From JBBROS01 sp965260935 (GTDB taxonomy: Bacteria; Pseudomonadota; Alphaproteobacteria; Acetobacterales; Acetobacteraceae): a stretch of DNA of 64,000 bases. Made by a program: the position numbers and the translations under genes. The stretch covers positions 3,286,001 through 3,350,000 of the forward strand of contig OZ253374.1 of assembly GCA_965260935.1 (NCBI GenBank), in the 5' to 3' direction. Below, in pieces: positions 55,449 through 64,000 of the stretch. The first letter of the stretch is position 1. Every line of letters starts with the position of its first letter. The notes beneath the pieces are model-generated. The model saw only the letters and a list, made by a program, of their open reading frames with translations, was not told the DNA's origin and made no database searches.

Positions 55449-55926
55449 ACACCCGCCGGCCAACCCATTCCGGCTGTCTCACACGTCCATGCGCTGCCAC
55501 GGCGGCGCGCAAGCTCTCAAATGTTTTCTCCGGCCACGCAACGCTACGCCGCGTCGATAGATTGACCGTCAGGTACATCAACTCCTGCCGGGCAACGACC
55601 GTGCCATCGCACAACCGGCGCAACTCGTGGGCGACATGCAGACGCTTGGCGTCGGCGTCCAGCACCAGCGAGACCGCTTCGCTCTCGTCGCCCTCAAGCA
55701 ACTCGGCCAGATAAAGCGTATGCGCCTCAACTGCGAACGTCCCGAAGCCTGTCGCCCGGCGATACGACTCGCCGAGACCGATGGCCTGCCATAAGGCATC
55801 CGTCGCCTCGTCGAACAACACGACGTAGTAAGCTAGGTTGAGGTGGCCGTTATGGTCGATCCACTCCGGCCGCACCCGGCTGGGGCGCGAAGCAAACGGC
55901 GTCGCTAACCCCAACCCAGCCGTCAT
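55414..55926 (-). CDS. Hot-dog fold acyl-CoA thioesterase family protein
   Basis: This 170-residue protein carries EWIDHNGHLNLAYYVVLFDEATDAL at about 21-45, the 4HBT-type active region seen in carnitine/betaine-related thioesterases. LLEGDESEAVSLVLDADAKRLHVAHEL follows. It probably hydrolyses a short acyl-CoA; the substrate is not known. It lies three bases after the DUF2076 gene on the same strand and may be cotranscribed with it. Confidence 0.82.
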   Translation of the reverse strand: MTAGLGLATPFASRPSRVRPEWIDHNGHLNLAYYVVLFDEATDALWQAIGLGESYRRATGFGTFAVEAHTLYLAELLEGDESEAVSLVLDADAKRLHVAHELRRLCDGTVVARQELMYLTVNLSTRRSVAWPEKTFESLRAAVAAHGRVRQPEWVGRRVSMPSPRPLAPG

Positions 55927-55929
55927 TCC

Positions 55930-56796
55930 TCAGATATCGTCGAACCCGCCGTCGCCATCGGAGCCGCCCCCGTCGAACCCGGCATCGCCGCCCGCATCCC
56001 AACTCGCCGGACTGCCATAGCCGGCACCCGGCGCAACACCGCTTCCCGCGAATGGATCGCCGCTGTCGATATCCTGACCATAGCCCCCGTCTGCATTCGC
56101 CGGCATCACCCCGCCACCGTCGAACGCGCCGCCGGTACCACTCGCCTCGCCCCAGGGCGAAGCCGCCGCAGCGCCCTCCCCGCCCCCCAGCGATGCGGCA
56201 GCAGCGTTCTCCATGCCGCCGCCATGCCCGCTGAACGCGCTCATCAGCGCGTTGCCGACCACCATGCCGCCAGCCACGCCGGCAGCGGTCGTCAGCGCCG
56301 AGCCGAGGAATCCCGAACCCCCGCGCTGGAACATCCCGGGCTGATAGTTCGGCGGATACTGCTGCGGCAGCGGCGGATTTTGATACCCCTGCTGCCCATA
56401 ACCGCCGGACCCTGCGCCCGGCCCGAATGCCCTGCCTGATTGCTGCTGGGTATTGCCGCCGCCGAACAAACCGCCGAAGAATCCTCGCTGCCCGCCCTGC
56501 GGCTGTGCTTGTTGCGCCGTTTGCTGCGCCTGATTCAGCTCCCACTGCAGCCGTTGAATCCTGTTCTGCGCCTCCGCCAGCGCGGCTTCCTGCACCAGCG
56601 CCGTCTGCGTGATCCGGTAGCGCGCCTCAGGATGCTGCTGGAACTGCTGCGTCAGGAACGCGTCCGCCTCCGGATCGATCGGCGGCAATGCCGGCTGCGC
56701 CTGCGGCACGCTCTCCGCCGCGAAATTGCCCGACGACGCCCCGCCGCTCACGCGGGCCACGTAGCGCGCGATCAGATCACGTTCCTCGTTGGTCAT
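55930..56796 (-). CDS. DUF2076 family protein
   Basis: This 288-residue protein starts with the DUF2076 core MTNEERDLIARYVARVSG and DPEADAFLTQQFQQHPEARYRITQTALVQEAAL, plus a coiled coil (about 68-95). The rest is low complexity: Gln/Gly-rich linkers, one hydrophobic Gly/Ala segment (about 160-185), and a Gly/Asp-rich tail ending GGFDDI. The function is unknown; a periplasmic or envelope location is possible but no signal peptide is seen. AAGG precedes the ATG. Confidence 0.82.
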   Translation of the reverse strand: MTNEERDLIARYVARVSGGASSGNFAAESVPQAQPALPPIDPEADAFLTQQFQQHPEARYRITQTALVQEAALAEAQNRIQRLQWELNQAQQTAQQAQPQGGQRGFFGGLFGGGNTQQQSGRAFGPGAGSGGYGQQGYQNPPLPQQYPPNYQPGMFQRGGSGFLGSALTTAAGVAGGMVVGNALMSAFSGHGGGMENAAAASLGGGEGAAAASPWGEASGTGGAFDGGGVMPANADGGYGQDIDSGDPFAGSGVAPGAGYGSPASWDAGGDAGFDGGGSDGDGGFDDI

Positions 56797-56859
56797 TGCC
56801 TTGCATTCCCTCGATGTTTGAAGCCAGGCACAATCACTTGGCCTATAACCAGTTCTGCT

Positions 56860-57282
56860 TCAAGTCGTTAGCGCCCCCGCCGGCAAGCCAAGCCGCGGCC
56901 ATTCGATCGCCGGGCAGCGGTCCATGACCACGCGCAGCCCCGCCGCCCGCCCGCGCTCAGCCGCCGCTTCGTCGATCACGCCAAGCTGCATCCAGACCGT
57001 CCGCGCGCCCAGCCGCACCGCCTCGTCCAGCACGCCCCCCGCGTGCTCGGACGCCCGGAACACATCCACCATGTCCAACGGCCCCGCCTCGGCCAGCGAC
57101 GCCACCACCGGCCGCCCATGCAGTTCCTGCCCGGCCAGTCCCGGATTGACGCCCGTCACCTCGAATCCCCGCCCAATCAGGAAATCCATCACGTGATTGC
57201 TGTCCCGTGCCGGGTTGGCGGACACCCCGACAACCGCGATACGCCGCGTCGTCGTCAGAACCGTTCGGATCAGCTCATCCAT
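56860..57282 (-). CDS. CoA-binding domain protein (YccU type)
   Basis: This 140-residue single Rossmann domain has IAVVGVSANPARDSNHVMDFLIGRGFEVTGVNP, VDVFRASEHAGGVLDEAV and VWMQLGVIDEAAAERGRAAGLRVVMDRCPAIE. This is the standalone CoA_binding_2 family of E. coli YccU. It presumably binds CoA or an acyl-CoA; the role is unknown. It is divergent from glyQ. Confidence 0.87.
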   Translation of the reverse strand: MDELIRTVLTTTRRIAVVGVSANPARDSNHVMDFLIGRGFEVTGVNPGLAGQELHGRPVVASLAEAGPLDMVDVFRASEHAGGVLDEAVRLGARTVWMQLGVIDEAAAERGRAAGLRVVMDRCPAIEWPRLGLPAGALTT

Positions 57283-57336
57283 CGATATGCCCCGTTGTCG
57301 TTGATTAAAGTAAGCGGTTGCTTAATGTGCGGCCCG

Positions 57337-58221
57337 ATGAGCCCGCCGCCAAGTTTCCAAGACATCATCCTCCGCCTGCACGCCTTCTGGTCCGCCCAAG
57401 CCTGCGTCATCCTGCAACCCTACGATATCGAGATGGGCGCCGGCACCCTCCACCCCGCAACCACGCTCCGCGCCCTCGGCCCCGACCCTTGGCGCGCCGC
57501 ATACGTCCAGCCCAGCCGCCGCCCGTCCGACGGGCGATACGGCGAGAACCCCAACCGTCTCGGCCACTACTACCAATACCAAGCCATCCTCAAGCCCACT
57601 CCCCCCGATTGCCAAGCGCTCCTGCTCGACAGCTATCGCGCCATCGGCATCGATCCCTTGCTGCACGACATCCGCTTCGTGGAAGACGATTGGGAGAACC
57701 CCACCATCGGCGCCTGGGGCCTCGGCTGGGAAGTCTGGTGCGACGGCATGGAAGTGACGCAGTTCACCTACTTCCAGCAGGTCGGCGGCATCCCCGTCGC
57801 ACTCCCCAGCGTCGAGTTCACCTACGGCCTGGAACGTCTGGCCATGTATGTCCAGGGCGTGGAAAACGTCTACGACCTCGATTTCAACGGCGCCGGCACG
57901 ACCTACGGCGACGTGTTCCGCCGGGCCGAGCGGGACTATAGCGCCTACAGCTTCGAACGCGCCGACACCGGGCAGCTCGCCCGGCATTTCCAGGACGCCG
58001 AACAGGAGTGCGCCGCCCTTCTGGCCGCGAACCTGGCCCAGCCCGCCTACGACCAGTGCATCAAGGCCAGCCACCTGTTCAACTTGCTCGACGCCCGCGG
58101 CGTCATCTCCGTGGCCGAGCGCGCCAGCTTCATCGCCCGCGTCCGCGCCCTCGCCAAAGGTTGCTGCGAAGCCTGGCTCGCCGGCGAGACGCCCGTTGTC
58201 TCTGCCGGACAGGCGGCATAA
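57337..58221 (+). CDS. glyQ: Glycyl-tRNA synthetase alpha subunit
   Basis: This 294-residue catalytic subunit of the bacterial heterotetrameric enzyme begins SFQDIILRLHAFWSAQACVILQPYDIEMGAGT and holds ALGPDPWRAAYVQPSRRPSDGRYGENPNRLGHYYQ and FTYGLERLAMYVQGVENVYDL. ATG 57337 and ATG 57325 are both possible; neither has a clear ribosome binding site. A 74-codon PIN-like gene is inserted between it and glyS. Confidence 0.96.
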   Translation: MSPPPSFQDIILRLHAFWSAQACVILQPYDIEMGAGTLHPATTLRALGPDPWRAAYVQPSRRPSDGRYGENPNRLGHYYQYQAILKPTPPDCQALLLDSYRAIGIDPLLHDIRFVEDDWENPTIGAWGLGWEVWCDGMEVTQFTYFQQVGGIPVALPSVEFTYGLERLAMYVQGVENVYDLDFNGAGTTYGDVFRRAERDYSAYSFERADTGQLARHFQDAEQECAALLAANLAQPAYDQCIKASHLFNLLDARGVISVAERASFIARVRALAKGCCEAWLAGETPVVSAGQAA

Positions 58222-58232
58222 TCTCCGTTGCC

Positions 58233-58457
58233 ATGAGGCACCAGTTAACCATCGAGGGCGACGGGGCATTCGCGCAAGCCCGGGAACTCGCTGCACTCGA
58301 AGGCGGGAGCCCACAGTTTGCCTTCGCCGTCCGCCAACCGGCGAAACCAGATCACGGCGACTGCATGGCCTACGCCCTTGCCAAGCAAACAGGCGAACTC
58401 TTCCTCTACAAAACCAATCATTTCCCTCAAACCGGCATTCAACCGGCGCTCCATTAA
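58233..58457 (+). pseudogene. Remnant of a VapC-type PIN-domain toxin
   Basis: This 74-residue frame resembles only the C-terminal half of VapC toxins. GDCMAYALAKQTGELFLYK matches the conserved GDCxxYALA segment with the third acidic residue. The following NHFPQTGI corresponds to NDFxxTDI, with both later Asp residues lost (His and Gly). The N-terminal half with the first catalytic Asp and Glu is absent, and no antitoxin is adjacent. It starts 11 bases after glyQ and its TAA overlaps the glyS ATG (TAATG), so it is translated in the operon if the ATG is used. It is probably an inactive relic, although the coupling could keep it in frame. Confidence 0.6.
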
Positions 58458-60514
58458 TGCCCGCCCTCCTACTTGAACTGTTCAGCGAGGAAATCCCCGC
58501 CCGTATGCAGGCGGGCGCGGCCGCCAGCCTTGCCCGCCTCGCCGCTGAAGCCCTCGCTCCCCTCAACCCCGGCAATATCCAAACCTTCCATACTCCCCGC
58601 CGCATCGCTCTCGCCGCGGTTCTCGACCCCGAGATCCCGCCCGCCCGAACCACCGAGCGTGGCCCCCGCGCCAACGCGCCCCCTCAAGCCCTCGAAGGCT
58701 TTCTCCGCAAGCACGGAGCCGCCAAGGATCAGCTCGTCAACGAAGCCGGCCACTGGGTCCTCACCAAGCAAACCCCCGCCATTCCCGCCGAGACCCTCGT
58801 TGCCCAGGCCCTCCCGCCCCTGCTCCGCCGCTTCCCGTGGCCCAAGAGCATGCGCTGGGGCACGAGCCAGTTCCTCTGGGTCCGCCCCCTTCGCCGCATC
58901 CTTTGCCTGCTCGACGGTCGGACGGTCCCCTTTACCCTCGCCGGCCCGCAGGATGACGGCTATTGCCTCGCCGCATCGAATGAAACCGAGGGCCACCGTT
59001 TCCATGCCCCCGGGGTCTTCGCGGTCGAAAGCCTCGTCGATTGGCAGGAACGCCTGCTTGAACGCCGGGTCATCCCCGAAGCCGAGGAGCGCCGCCGGGT
59101 CATTGCCGAAGGGATTGCCCGCCTCGCCGGCGCCGAATCGCTTACCGTTGTCCCCGACGACGCCCTGCTCGACGAAGTCGCCAACCTCGTCGAATGGCCC
59201 GTGCCCCTGCTCGGCCGGATCGACGCCGCTTTTATGCACCTTCCCCCCGAGGTCATGCAGGTCAGCATGAGGGTCAACCAGCGCTATTTCGCCCTCCGCG
59301 ACGCGCACGGCCATCCCGCCCCCCGCTTCGTCTTCGCCGCCAACATCGAGGCCGCCGACGGCGGCGAGGCCATCGTCGCCGGCAACGAGCGCGTGCTGCG
59401 CGCCCGCTTCAGCGACGCCCGCCACTTCTGGGACCAGGACCGCCGCACCAAGCTGATCGACCGCGTCGGCGCGCTCGAAGGCATCACCTTCCACGCCAAG
59501 CTCGGCGCCCAAGCCGCCCGCGTCCGCCGCCTCGAAGCCCTTGCCCGGCGTCTTGCGCCCCAGCTCGGCGCGGACCCGGCCCACGCCGCCCGCGCCGCCA
59601 GGCTCGCCAAGGCCGACCTCACCACCGGCATGGTCGGCGAGTTTCCCGAGCTCCAGGGCGTCATGGGCGCCTACTACGCCGCCCACGACGACGAGCCCCC
59701 CGAGATCGCCCAAGCCATCCGCGACCATTACGCCCCCAAAGGCCCCGGCGACCCGACGCCCTCCGCCCCCCTTTCGATGGCCGTCGCCCTAGCCGACAAG
59801 ATTGACCAGCTTGCCGCCTTCTTCGCCGTGGGCGAGGCCCCGACCGGCTCCGGCGACCCTTTCGGCCTGCGCCGGGCCGCGCTGGGCATCATCCGCATCA
59901 TCCGCGAGAACGGCCTCCGCCTTCCCCTCCGTCCCTTGTTCGCCGCCGCCGGCCAGCACCTCCCCGCGCCCGTTCCCGTCCATGACCTGCTCGCCTTCGT
60001 CGCCGACCGCCTCCGCGTCCAGCTCCGGGCCGAAGGCGCCCGCCACGATGTGCTTGCCGCCACCTTCGCCGCCGGCGGCCACGACGCCGGAAACGACGAC
60101 CTCGTCCGCCTGCTCGCCCGCACCGACGCGACCGCCGCCTTCCTCGCCACCAGCGACGGCGCGAACCTGCTCGCCGGCGCCCGCCGTGCCGCCAACATCC
60201 TCCGCATCGAGGACAAGAAGGACGGCCCCCACCAAGGCCCCGTCGATCCCGCCCTCCTGACCGACCCCGCCGAGCAAGCCCTGTCCGCCGCCCTCAGCGG
60301 AGCCGAGCACGCCGTTGAAGCCGCGGCAACGAGCGAGCAGGACAGCCACGCCATGCAAGCCCTTGCCGCGCTGCGCCCAAAGGTGGACACGTTTTTCGAT
60401 CAGGTTACAGTTAACAGTCCAGACCCGGCGCTGCGTGAAAACCGCCTGCGTCTCCTTGCCCACATCGGCGCGACCATGATGCGCGTCGCCGACTTCTCTC
60501 GCATCGAAGGTTAG
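58457..60514 (+). CDS. glyS: Glycyl-tRNA synthetase beta subunit
   Basis: This 685-residue subunit begins MPALLLELFSEEIPARMQAGA, as GlyS does, with LEGFLRKHGAAKDQL, VNQRYFALRDAHG, a HD-like domain and the C-terminal anticodon-binding DALR region. It acts with GlyQ to charge tRNA-Gly. The start overlaps the stop of the small PIN-like frame. ppdK follows after four bases. Confidence 0.96.
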   Translation: MPALLLELFSEEIPARMQAGAAASLARLAAEALAPLNPGNIQTFHTPRRIALAAVLDPEIPPARTTERGPRANAPPQALEGFLRKHGAAKDQLVNEAGHWVLTKQTPAIPAETLVAQALPPLLRRFPWPKSMRWGTSQFLWVRPLRRILCLLDGRTVPFTLAGPQDDGYCLAASNETEGHRFHAPGVFAVESLVDWQERLLERRVIPEAEERRRVIAEGIARLAGAESLTVVPDDALLDEVANLVEWPVPLLGRIDAAFMHLPPEVMQVSMRVNQRYFALRDAHGHPAPRFVFAANIEAADGGEAIVAGNERVLRARFSDARHFWDQDRRTKLIDRVGALEGITFHAKLGAQAARVRRLEALARRLAPQLGADPAHAARAARLAKADLTTGMVGEFPELQGVMGAYYAAHDDEPPEIAQAIRDHYAPKGPGDPTPSAPLSMAVALADKIDQLAAFFAVGEAPTGSGDPFGLRRAALGIIRIIRENGLRLPLRPLFAAAGQHLPAPVPVHDLLAFVADRLRVQLRAEGARHDVLAATFAAGGHDAGNDDLVRLLARTDATAAFLATSDGANLLAGARRAANILRIEDKKDGPHQGPVDPALLTDPAEQALSAALSGAEHAVEAAATSEQDSHAMQALAALRPKVDTFFDQVTVNSPDPALRENRLRLLAHIGATMMRVADFSRIEG

Positions 60515-60518
60515 AACC

Positions 60519-63200
60519 ATGTCCGCTACCACCGCCAAATGGGTCTACAGTTTCGGCGCCGGCCATGACGAGGGCCGCTCCGACATGCGCAACCTCCTCG
60601 GCGGCAAGGGCGCCAACCTCGCCGAGATGGCCACCATCGGCCTGCCCGTCCCGCCGGGTTTCACCATCACGACCGAGGTCTGCACCGCGTTTTACGACAA
60701 CGGCCGCAACTACCCGGATGACCTGAAGCAGCAGGTCGGCCGGGCGCTCGGGCTGGTCGAGGACGCCGTCGGCCTCAAGTTCGGCGACGCTCAGAAGCCG
60801 CTGCTCGTTTCCGTCCGCTCCGGTGCGCGCGTGTCCATGCCCGGCATGATGGACACCGTGCTCAATCTCGGCCTCAACGACGACACCGTCCGCGGCCTTG
60901 AAGCCGCAAGCGGCGACGCCCGCTTCGCCTGGGACAGCTATCGCCGTTTCGTGCAGATGTATGGCTCCGTCGTGCTCGGCGTCGACCATCACCGCTTCGA
61001 GGACATCATCGAGAGCGCCAAGCTCGACGCCGGCGTTACCGAGGACACCGGCCTCACCGCCGATGACTGGAAAAAGGTGGTCGCCGAATACAAGGCCATG
61101 GTGGAGGACGAGCGCGGCGAGCCGTTCCCCATGGACCCGCACGCGCAGCTCTGGGGCGCGATCGGCGCCGTGTTCGGAAGCTGGATGAACCCCCGCGCCA
61201 ACACCTACCGCCGCCTGCACGAGATCCCGGCAAGCTGGGGCACCGCCGTCAACGTGCAGGCCATGGTGTTCGGCAACATGGGCGACGATTGCGCCACCGG
61301 CGTCTGCTTCACCCGCGACCCTTCGACCGGCGAGAACACGTTCTACGGAGAGTTCCTCGTCAACGCCCAGGGCGAGGACGTGGTCGCCGGCATCCGCACG
61401 CCGCAGCCGCTCGCCCGCGCCCGCGCCAACCAGGGCGAGGTCAGCATGGAAGAGGCCCTTCCCGACGCCTACAAGGACCTGCTTGAGGTGCGCGAGAAGC
61501 TCGAAACCCACTACCTCGACATGCAGGACATCGAGTTCACCGTACAGCAGAACAAGCTGTACATGCTGCAAACCCGCAACGGCAAGCGCACCGCCGCCGC
61601 GTCCTTGCGCATCGCCGTCGAGATGGCCAACGCCGGGCTGATCGACCGCAACGAAGCGGTCAAACGCGTCGCCCCCTCGTCGCTCGACCAACTGCTGCAC
61701 CCGGCGCTCGACCCCGATGCGCCCCGCGACGTGCTCAGCAAGGGCCTTCCTGCAAGCCCGGGGGCGGCCAGCGGCATCGTCGTGTTCAGCGCCGACGAGG
61801 CCGAGAGCCGGGCCGCCAAGGGCGAGGCCGTTATCCTGGTCCGGATCGAGACCAGCCCGGAGGACATCCACGGCATGCACGCCGCCCGCGGCGTGCTGAC
61901 CACCCGCGGCGGCATGACCAGCCACGCCGCCGTCGTCGCCCGCGGCATGGGGCGGCCCTGCGTCGCCGGCGCCGGCGGCATCAGCGTTGATTACGGCGCT
62001 CAAACCCTCCAGGCCGGCAACAAGCTCATCCGCGGCGGCGAGACCATTACGCTCGACGGCAGCACCGGCGACGTGATGGCCGGCGCCGTTCCCATGATCG
62101 AGCCCGTCCTTTCCGGCGACTTCGCCACCCTGATGGAGTGGGCCGACAACGTCCGCCGCCTCGGTGTCCGCACCAACGCCGAGACCCCGCTCGACGCCGA
62201 GACCGCCCGCAAGTTCGGCGCGGAAGGCATCGGCCTGTCGCGCACCGAGCACATGTTCTTCGACCCCGAGCGCATCGGCGCGGTCCGGCAGATGATCATG
62301 GCCCAGGACGAGCAGGGCCGCCGCGCGGCGCTGGACAAGCTGCTCCCGTTCCAGCGCCAGGACTTTGCCGACCTGTTCCGCATCATGGCCGGCCTGCCCT
62401 GCACCATCCGCCTGCTCGACCCGCCGCTGCACGAGTTCCTGCCGCATCACGACAACGAGCTCGCCGACGTGGCCGAGGCGCTCGGCGAAGACCTCGATGT
62501 CGTCCGCCGCCGGGCCGCCGACCTGGCCGAGGCGAACCCGATGCTCGGCCACCGCGGCTGCCGCCTCGGCATCTCCTATCCCGAGATCTACCAGATGCAG
62601 GCCCGCGCCATCTTCGAGGGCGCCATCGCCGCCAAGAAAGAGACCGGGGAGGCGCCGATCCCCGAGATCATGATCCCGCTGATCGCGACCCGGCGCGAGC
62701 TGGAGATCACCCGTGCCCAGGTGGACGACGTGGCCAAGGCCGTGTTCGCCGAGCAGGGCGAGCAGATCGAGTACATGGTCGGCACCATGATCGAGCTTCC
62801 CCGCGCCGTGCTGGTCGCCGACAGGATCGCCGAGATCGCCGACTTCTTCAGCTTCGGCACCAACGACCTGACGCAGACCATTTTCGGCCTTTCCCGCGAC
62901 GACGCCGGGCGGTTCCTGCCCGATTACGTCAACCAGGGCATCATCGAGAAAGACCCCTTCATCAGCATCGACGTCGACGGGGTGGGCGAAATGGTCCGCA
63001 TGGCGGCGGACAAGGCCCGCACGGTGAAAGGCCAGCTCAAGATGGGCATCTGCGGCGAGCACGGCGGCGACCCGGCCAGCATCGCCTTCTGCGAGGAGGT
63101 GAAGCTCGATTACGTGAGTTGCAGCCCGTATCGCGTGCCGGTGGCCAGGTTGGCGGCGGCGCAGGCGGCGCTGGGCGTGGGGGTGGACCGGACGGCGTGA
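60519..63200 (+). CDS. ppdK: Pyruvate, phosphate dikinase
   Basis: This 893-residue enzyme interconverts pyruvate, ATP and phosphate with PEP, AMP and diphosphate, and so supports gluconeogenesis from C3 acids such as lactate. The N-terminal ATP-grasp domain has GGKGANLAEM and SVRSGARVSMPGMMDTVLNLG. The phosphohistidine is His469 in GGMTSHAAVVARG. The PEP/pyruvate barrel ends with the catalytic Cys845 in MGICGEHGGDP. GAAGG precedes the ATG. It is the last high-GC gene of the window. Confidence 0.96.
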   Translation: MSATTAKWVYSFGAGHDEGRSDMRNLLGGKGANLAEMATIGLPVPPGFTITTEVCTAFYDNGRNYPDDLKQQVGRALGLVEDAVGLKFGDAQKPLLVSVRSGARVSMPGMMDTVLNLGLNDDTVRGLEAASGDARFAWDSYRRFVQMYGSVVLGVDHHRFEDIIESAKLDAGVTEDTGLTADDWKKVVAEYKAMVEDERGEPFPMDPHAQLWGAIGAVFGSWMNPRANTYRRLHEIPASWGTAVNVQAMVFGNMGDDCATGVCFTRDPSTGENTFYGEFLVNAQGEDVVAGIRTPQPLARARANQGEVSMEEALPDAYKDLLEVREKLETHYLDMQDIEFTVQQNKLYMLQTRNGKRTAAASLRIAVEMANAGLIDRNEAVKRVAPSSLDQLLHPALDPDAPRDVLSKGLPASPGAASGIVVFSADEAESRAAKGEAVILVRIETSPEDIHGMHAARGVLTTRGGMTSHAAVVARGMGRPCVAGAGGISVDYGAQTLQAGNKLIRGGETITLDGSTGDVMAGAVPMIEPVLSGDFATLMEWADNVRRLGVRTNAETPLDAETARKFGAEGIGLSRTEHMFFDPERIGAVRQMIMAQDEQGRRAALDKLLPFQRQDFADLFRIMAGLPCTIRLLDPPLHEFLPHHDNELADVAEALGEDLDVVRRRAADLAEANPMLGHRGCRLGISYPEIYQMQARAIFEGAIAAKKETGEAPIPEIMIPLIATRRELEITRAQVDDVAKAVFAEQGEQIEYMVGTMIELPRAVLVADRIAEIADFFSFGTNDLTQTIFGLSRDDAGRFLPDYVNQGIIEKDPFISIDVDGVGEMVRMAADKARTVKGQLKMGICGEHGGDPASIAFCEEVKLDYVSCSPYRVPVARLAAAQAALGVGVDRTA

Positions 63201-63272
63201 TGTCAAAAAAGACATTCAACAGCCCTTAACTCTTTGCTATGACGACAGATAACTGAAGCGCAATGTTTCAAG

Positions 63273-63890
63273 GTGGATAAATTTGAGTTCATTAAGAGAG
63301 GACCCACATTACTTCCAGTGGCAGCTCGGATCTGGATCGCTCTCTTCGTTGTTCTAGCGTATATAAACTTTCTACTGTTTAGAGGAAAATTTTCGTATGA
63401 ACTAAGTGGATTAGGCATTGTTATTGGTGTTTTTGCAGCAGGCCTTCTATACTGGGAAACAGTGATAACGTCTTGCGACGCTATGGCTCTTCAACATCAG
63501 ATTGCTAGAGGTGGAAGTAGCAGGATTCTATCAGCTGGGGAAATGGGAACTGTTGTGTCCCTATTTTTACTTGGAGGTTTGTTGTTTATTGTATTTGTTA
63601 CTTCGACCTTAGCAATGGCGAAAATGCTTCGACCCCCAACAGAAAACTTCATCGTGAAGTTTATAACATGGTCCATTGTTGCGTCGTTTGCGCCACCGTT
63701 AGGGGGATATGTAGCCATAAAATGTATTAAAACCTCTTTTTATAGGATAAATATAAGAATGAGCAGGCAGACTGACAATGAAAAAACTTTAGTTCTAAAG
63801 GAGGGTCTGCGTAAGCTTGCTCTGATTACAATTTTGACTACTGGTCTTATTCAGTATGCCGCTATAATATTTTCAAATATCGGCTTATGA
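63273..63890 (+). CDS. AT-rich hypothetical membrane protein
   Basis: This 205-residue protein has about five hydrophobic segments (about 15-35, 45-62, 93-115, 128-148 and 180-202) and a basic loop between the last two. No family is recognised. The start is a GTG at 63273 with no well-placed ribosome binding site. Base composition and codon use (many A/T-ending codons) differ sharply from every other gene here, which suggests recent acquisition. The AT-rich sequence continues to the end of the window. Confidence 0.6.
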   Translation: MDKFEFIKRGPTLLPVAARIWIALFVVLAYINFLLFRGKFSYELSGLGIVIGVFAAGLLYWETVITSCDAMALQHQIARGGSSRILSAGEMGTVVSLFLLGGLLFIVFVTSTLAMAKMLRPPTENFIVKFITWSIVASFAPPLGGYVAIKCIKTSFYRINIRMSRQTDNEKTLVLKEGLRKLALITILTTGLIQYAAIIFSNIGL

Positions 63891-64000
63891 AACAGCAATG
63901 CTTTTAAGTAGCTTATTCAACCTAATGATGGCAATATGTCTATCCTTTCAGACGGGTAACAGTCATCGACGACCATGTGTTTATAGGCAACAAGCTTGCG

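Noticed and set aside
60411..63215. A 934-codon open frame antisense to ppdK
   Set aside because: It mirrors the ppdK codons, has the His/Asp/Val/Gly-rich composition typical of reverse frames in GC-rich genes, and no domain.

Overview
The window is high-GC bacterial chromosome from an alphaproteobacterium, most likely a member of the Acetobacteraceae (Rhodospirillales). The evidence is indirect: a hopanoid operon hpnA-hpnF, a PheT with a long insertion that I associate with acetic acid bacteria, a two-subunit GlyQ/GlyS, frequent GTG and TTG starts, and dense four-base gene overlaps. No 16S rRNA gene is present, so the genus is open. There is no CRISPR array, prophage or replication origin. 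The only intact mobile element is one IS4-family insertion.

Layout. 1-6191 (+): the end of an acyltransferase, a zinc alcohol dehydrogenase with a small membrane protein, SelO overlapping a CaiB/BaiF-type CoA-transferase-like protein, and an MscS channel. 6249-7706: an IS4-family element with a perfect 10-bp target duplication, inserted at the stop codon of the last gene of a peptide-type ABC operon (7716-12980, -). A second family-5 binding protein is divergent from it (13141-14715, +). 14861-21854 (+): hpnA, hpnB, hpnC, hpnD, hpnE and squalene-hopene cyclase, which take farnesyl diphosphate to squalene and then hopene. A tRNA-Lys(CTT) follows on the minus strand. 22124-27075 (+): a complete branched-chain amino acid ABC transporter, livHMGF and livK. 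27118-29412 (-): a flavin reductase, a CsbD-family protein with a good terminator, and an MFS transporter. 29905-31995 (-): a stand-alone, somewhat divergent EF-G. 32164-34605 (+): a DUF302 protein and a lactate-permease family transporter.

34698-37641 (-): the coupled operon dapF-mtaB-ftsY. 37689-38042 (-): a solitary HepT-like protein. 38248-43112 (+): rpmI-rplT-pheS-pheT and a degenerate Nudix protein. 43087-48378 (-): a TPR-like inner-membrane protein, bamB, der, then Mop, TupA-like and ModA-like oxyanion-binding proteins with no permease or ATPase nearby. 48508-49443 (+): a small lipoprotein and an exported protein. 49546-54542 (-): a GT9 heptosyltransferase, a GT4 glycosyltransferase, an AsnB-type amidotransferase and a dihydroorotase, apparently one operon. 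54621-57282: ygfZ, a thioesterase, a DUF2076 protein and a CoA-binding protein. 57337-63200 (+): glyQ, a relic of a VapC/PIN toxin, glyS and ppdK. The last 800 bases are AT-rich and carry one foreign-looking membrane protein gene.

Most of the window is ordinary housekeeping. The items most worth a second look are the single-base frameshift in the transposase of an otherwise fresh-looking IS, the PIN-domain relic coupled into the glyQ-glyS operon, the orphan HepT-like gene, the orphan tungstate/molybdate-binding module attached to der, the AsnB-glycosyltransferase operon, and the stand-alone EF-G.
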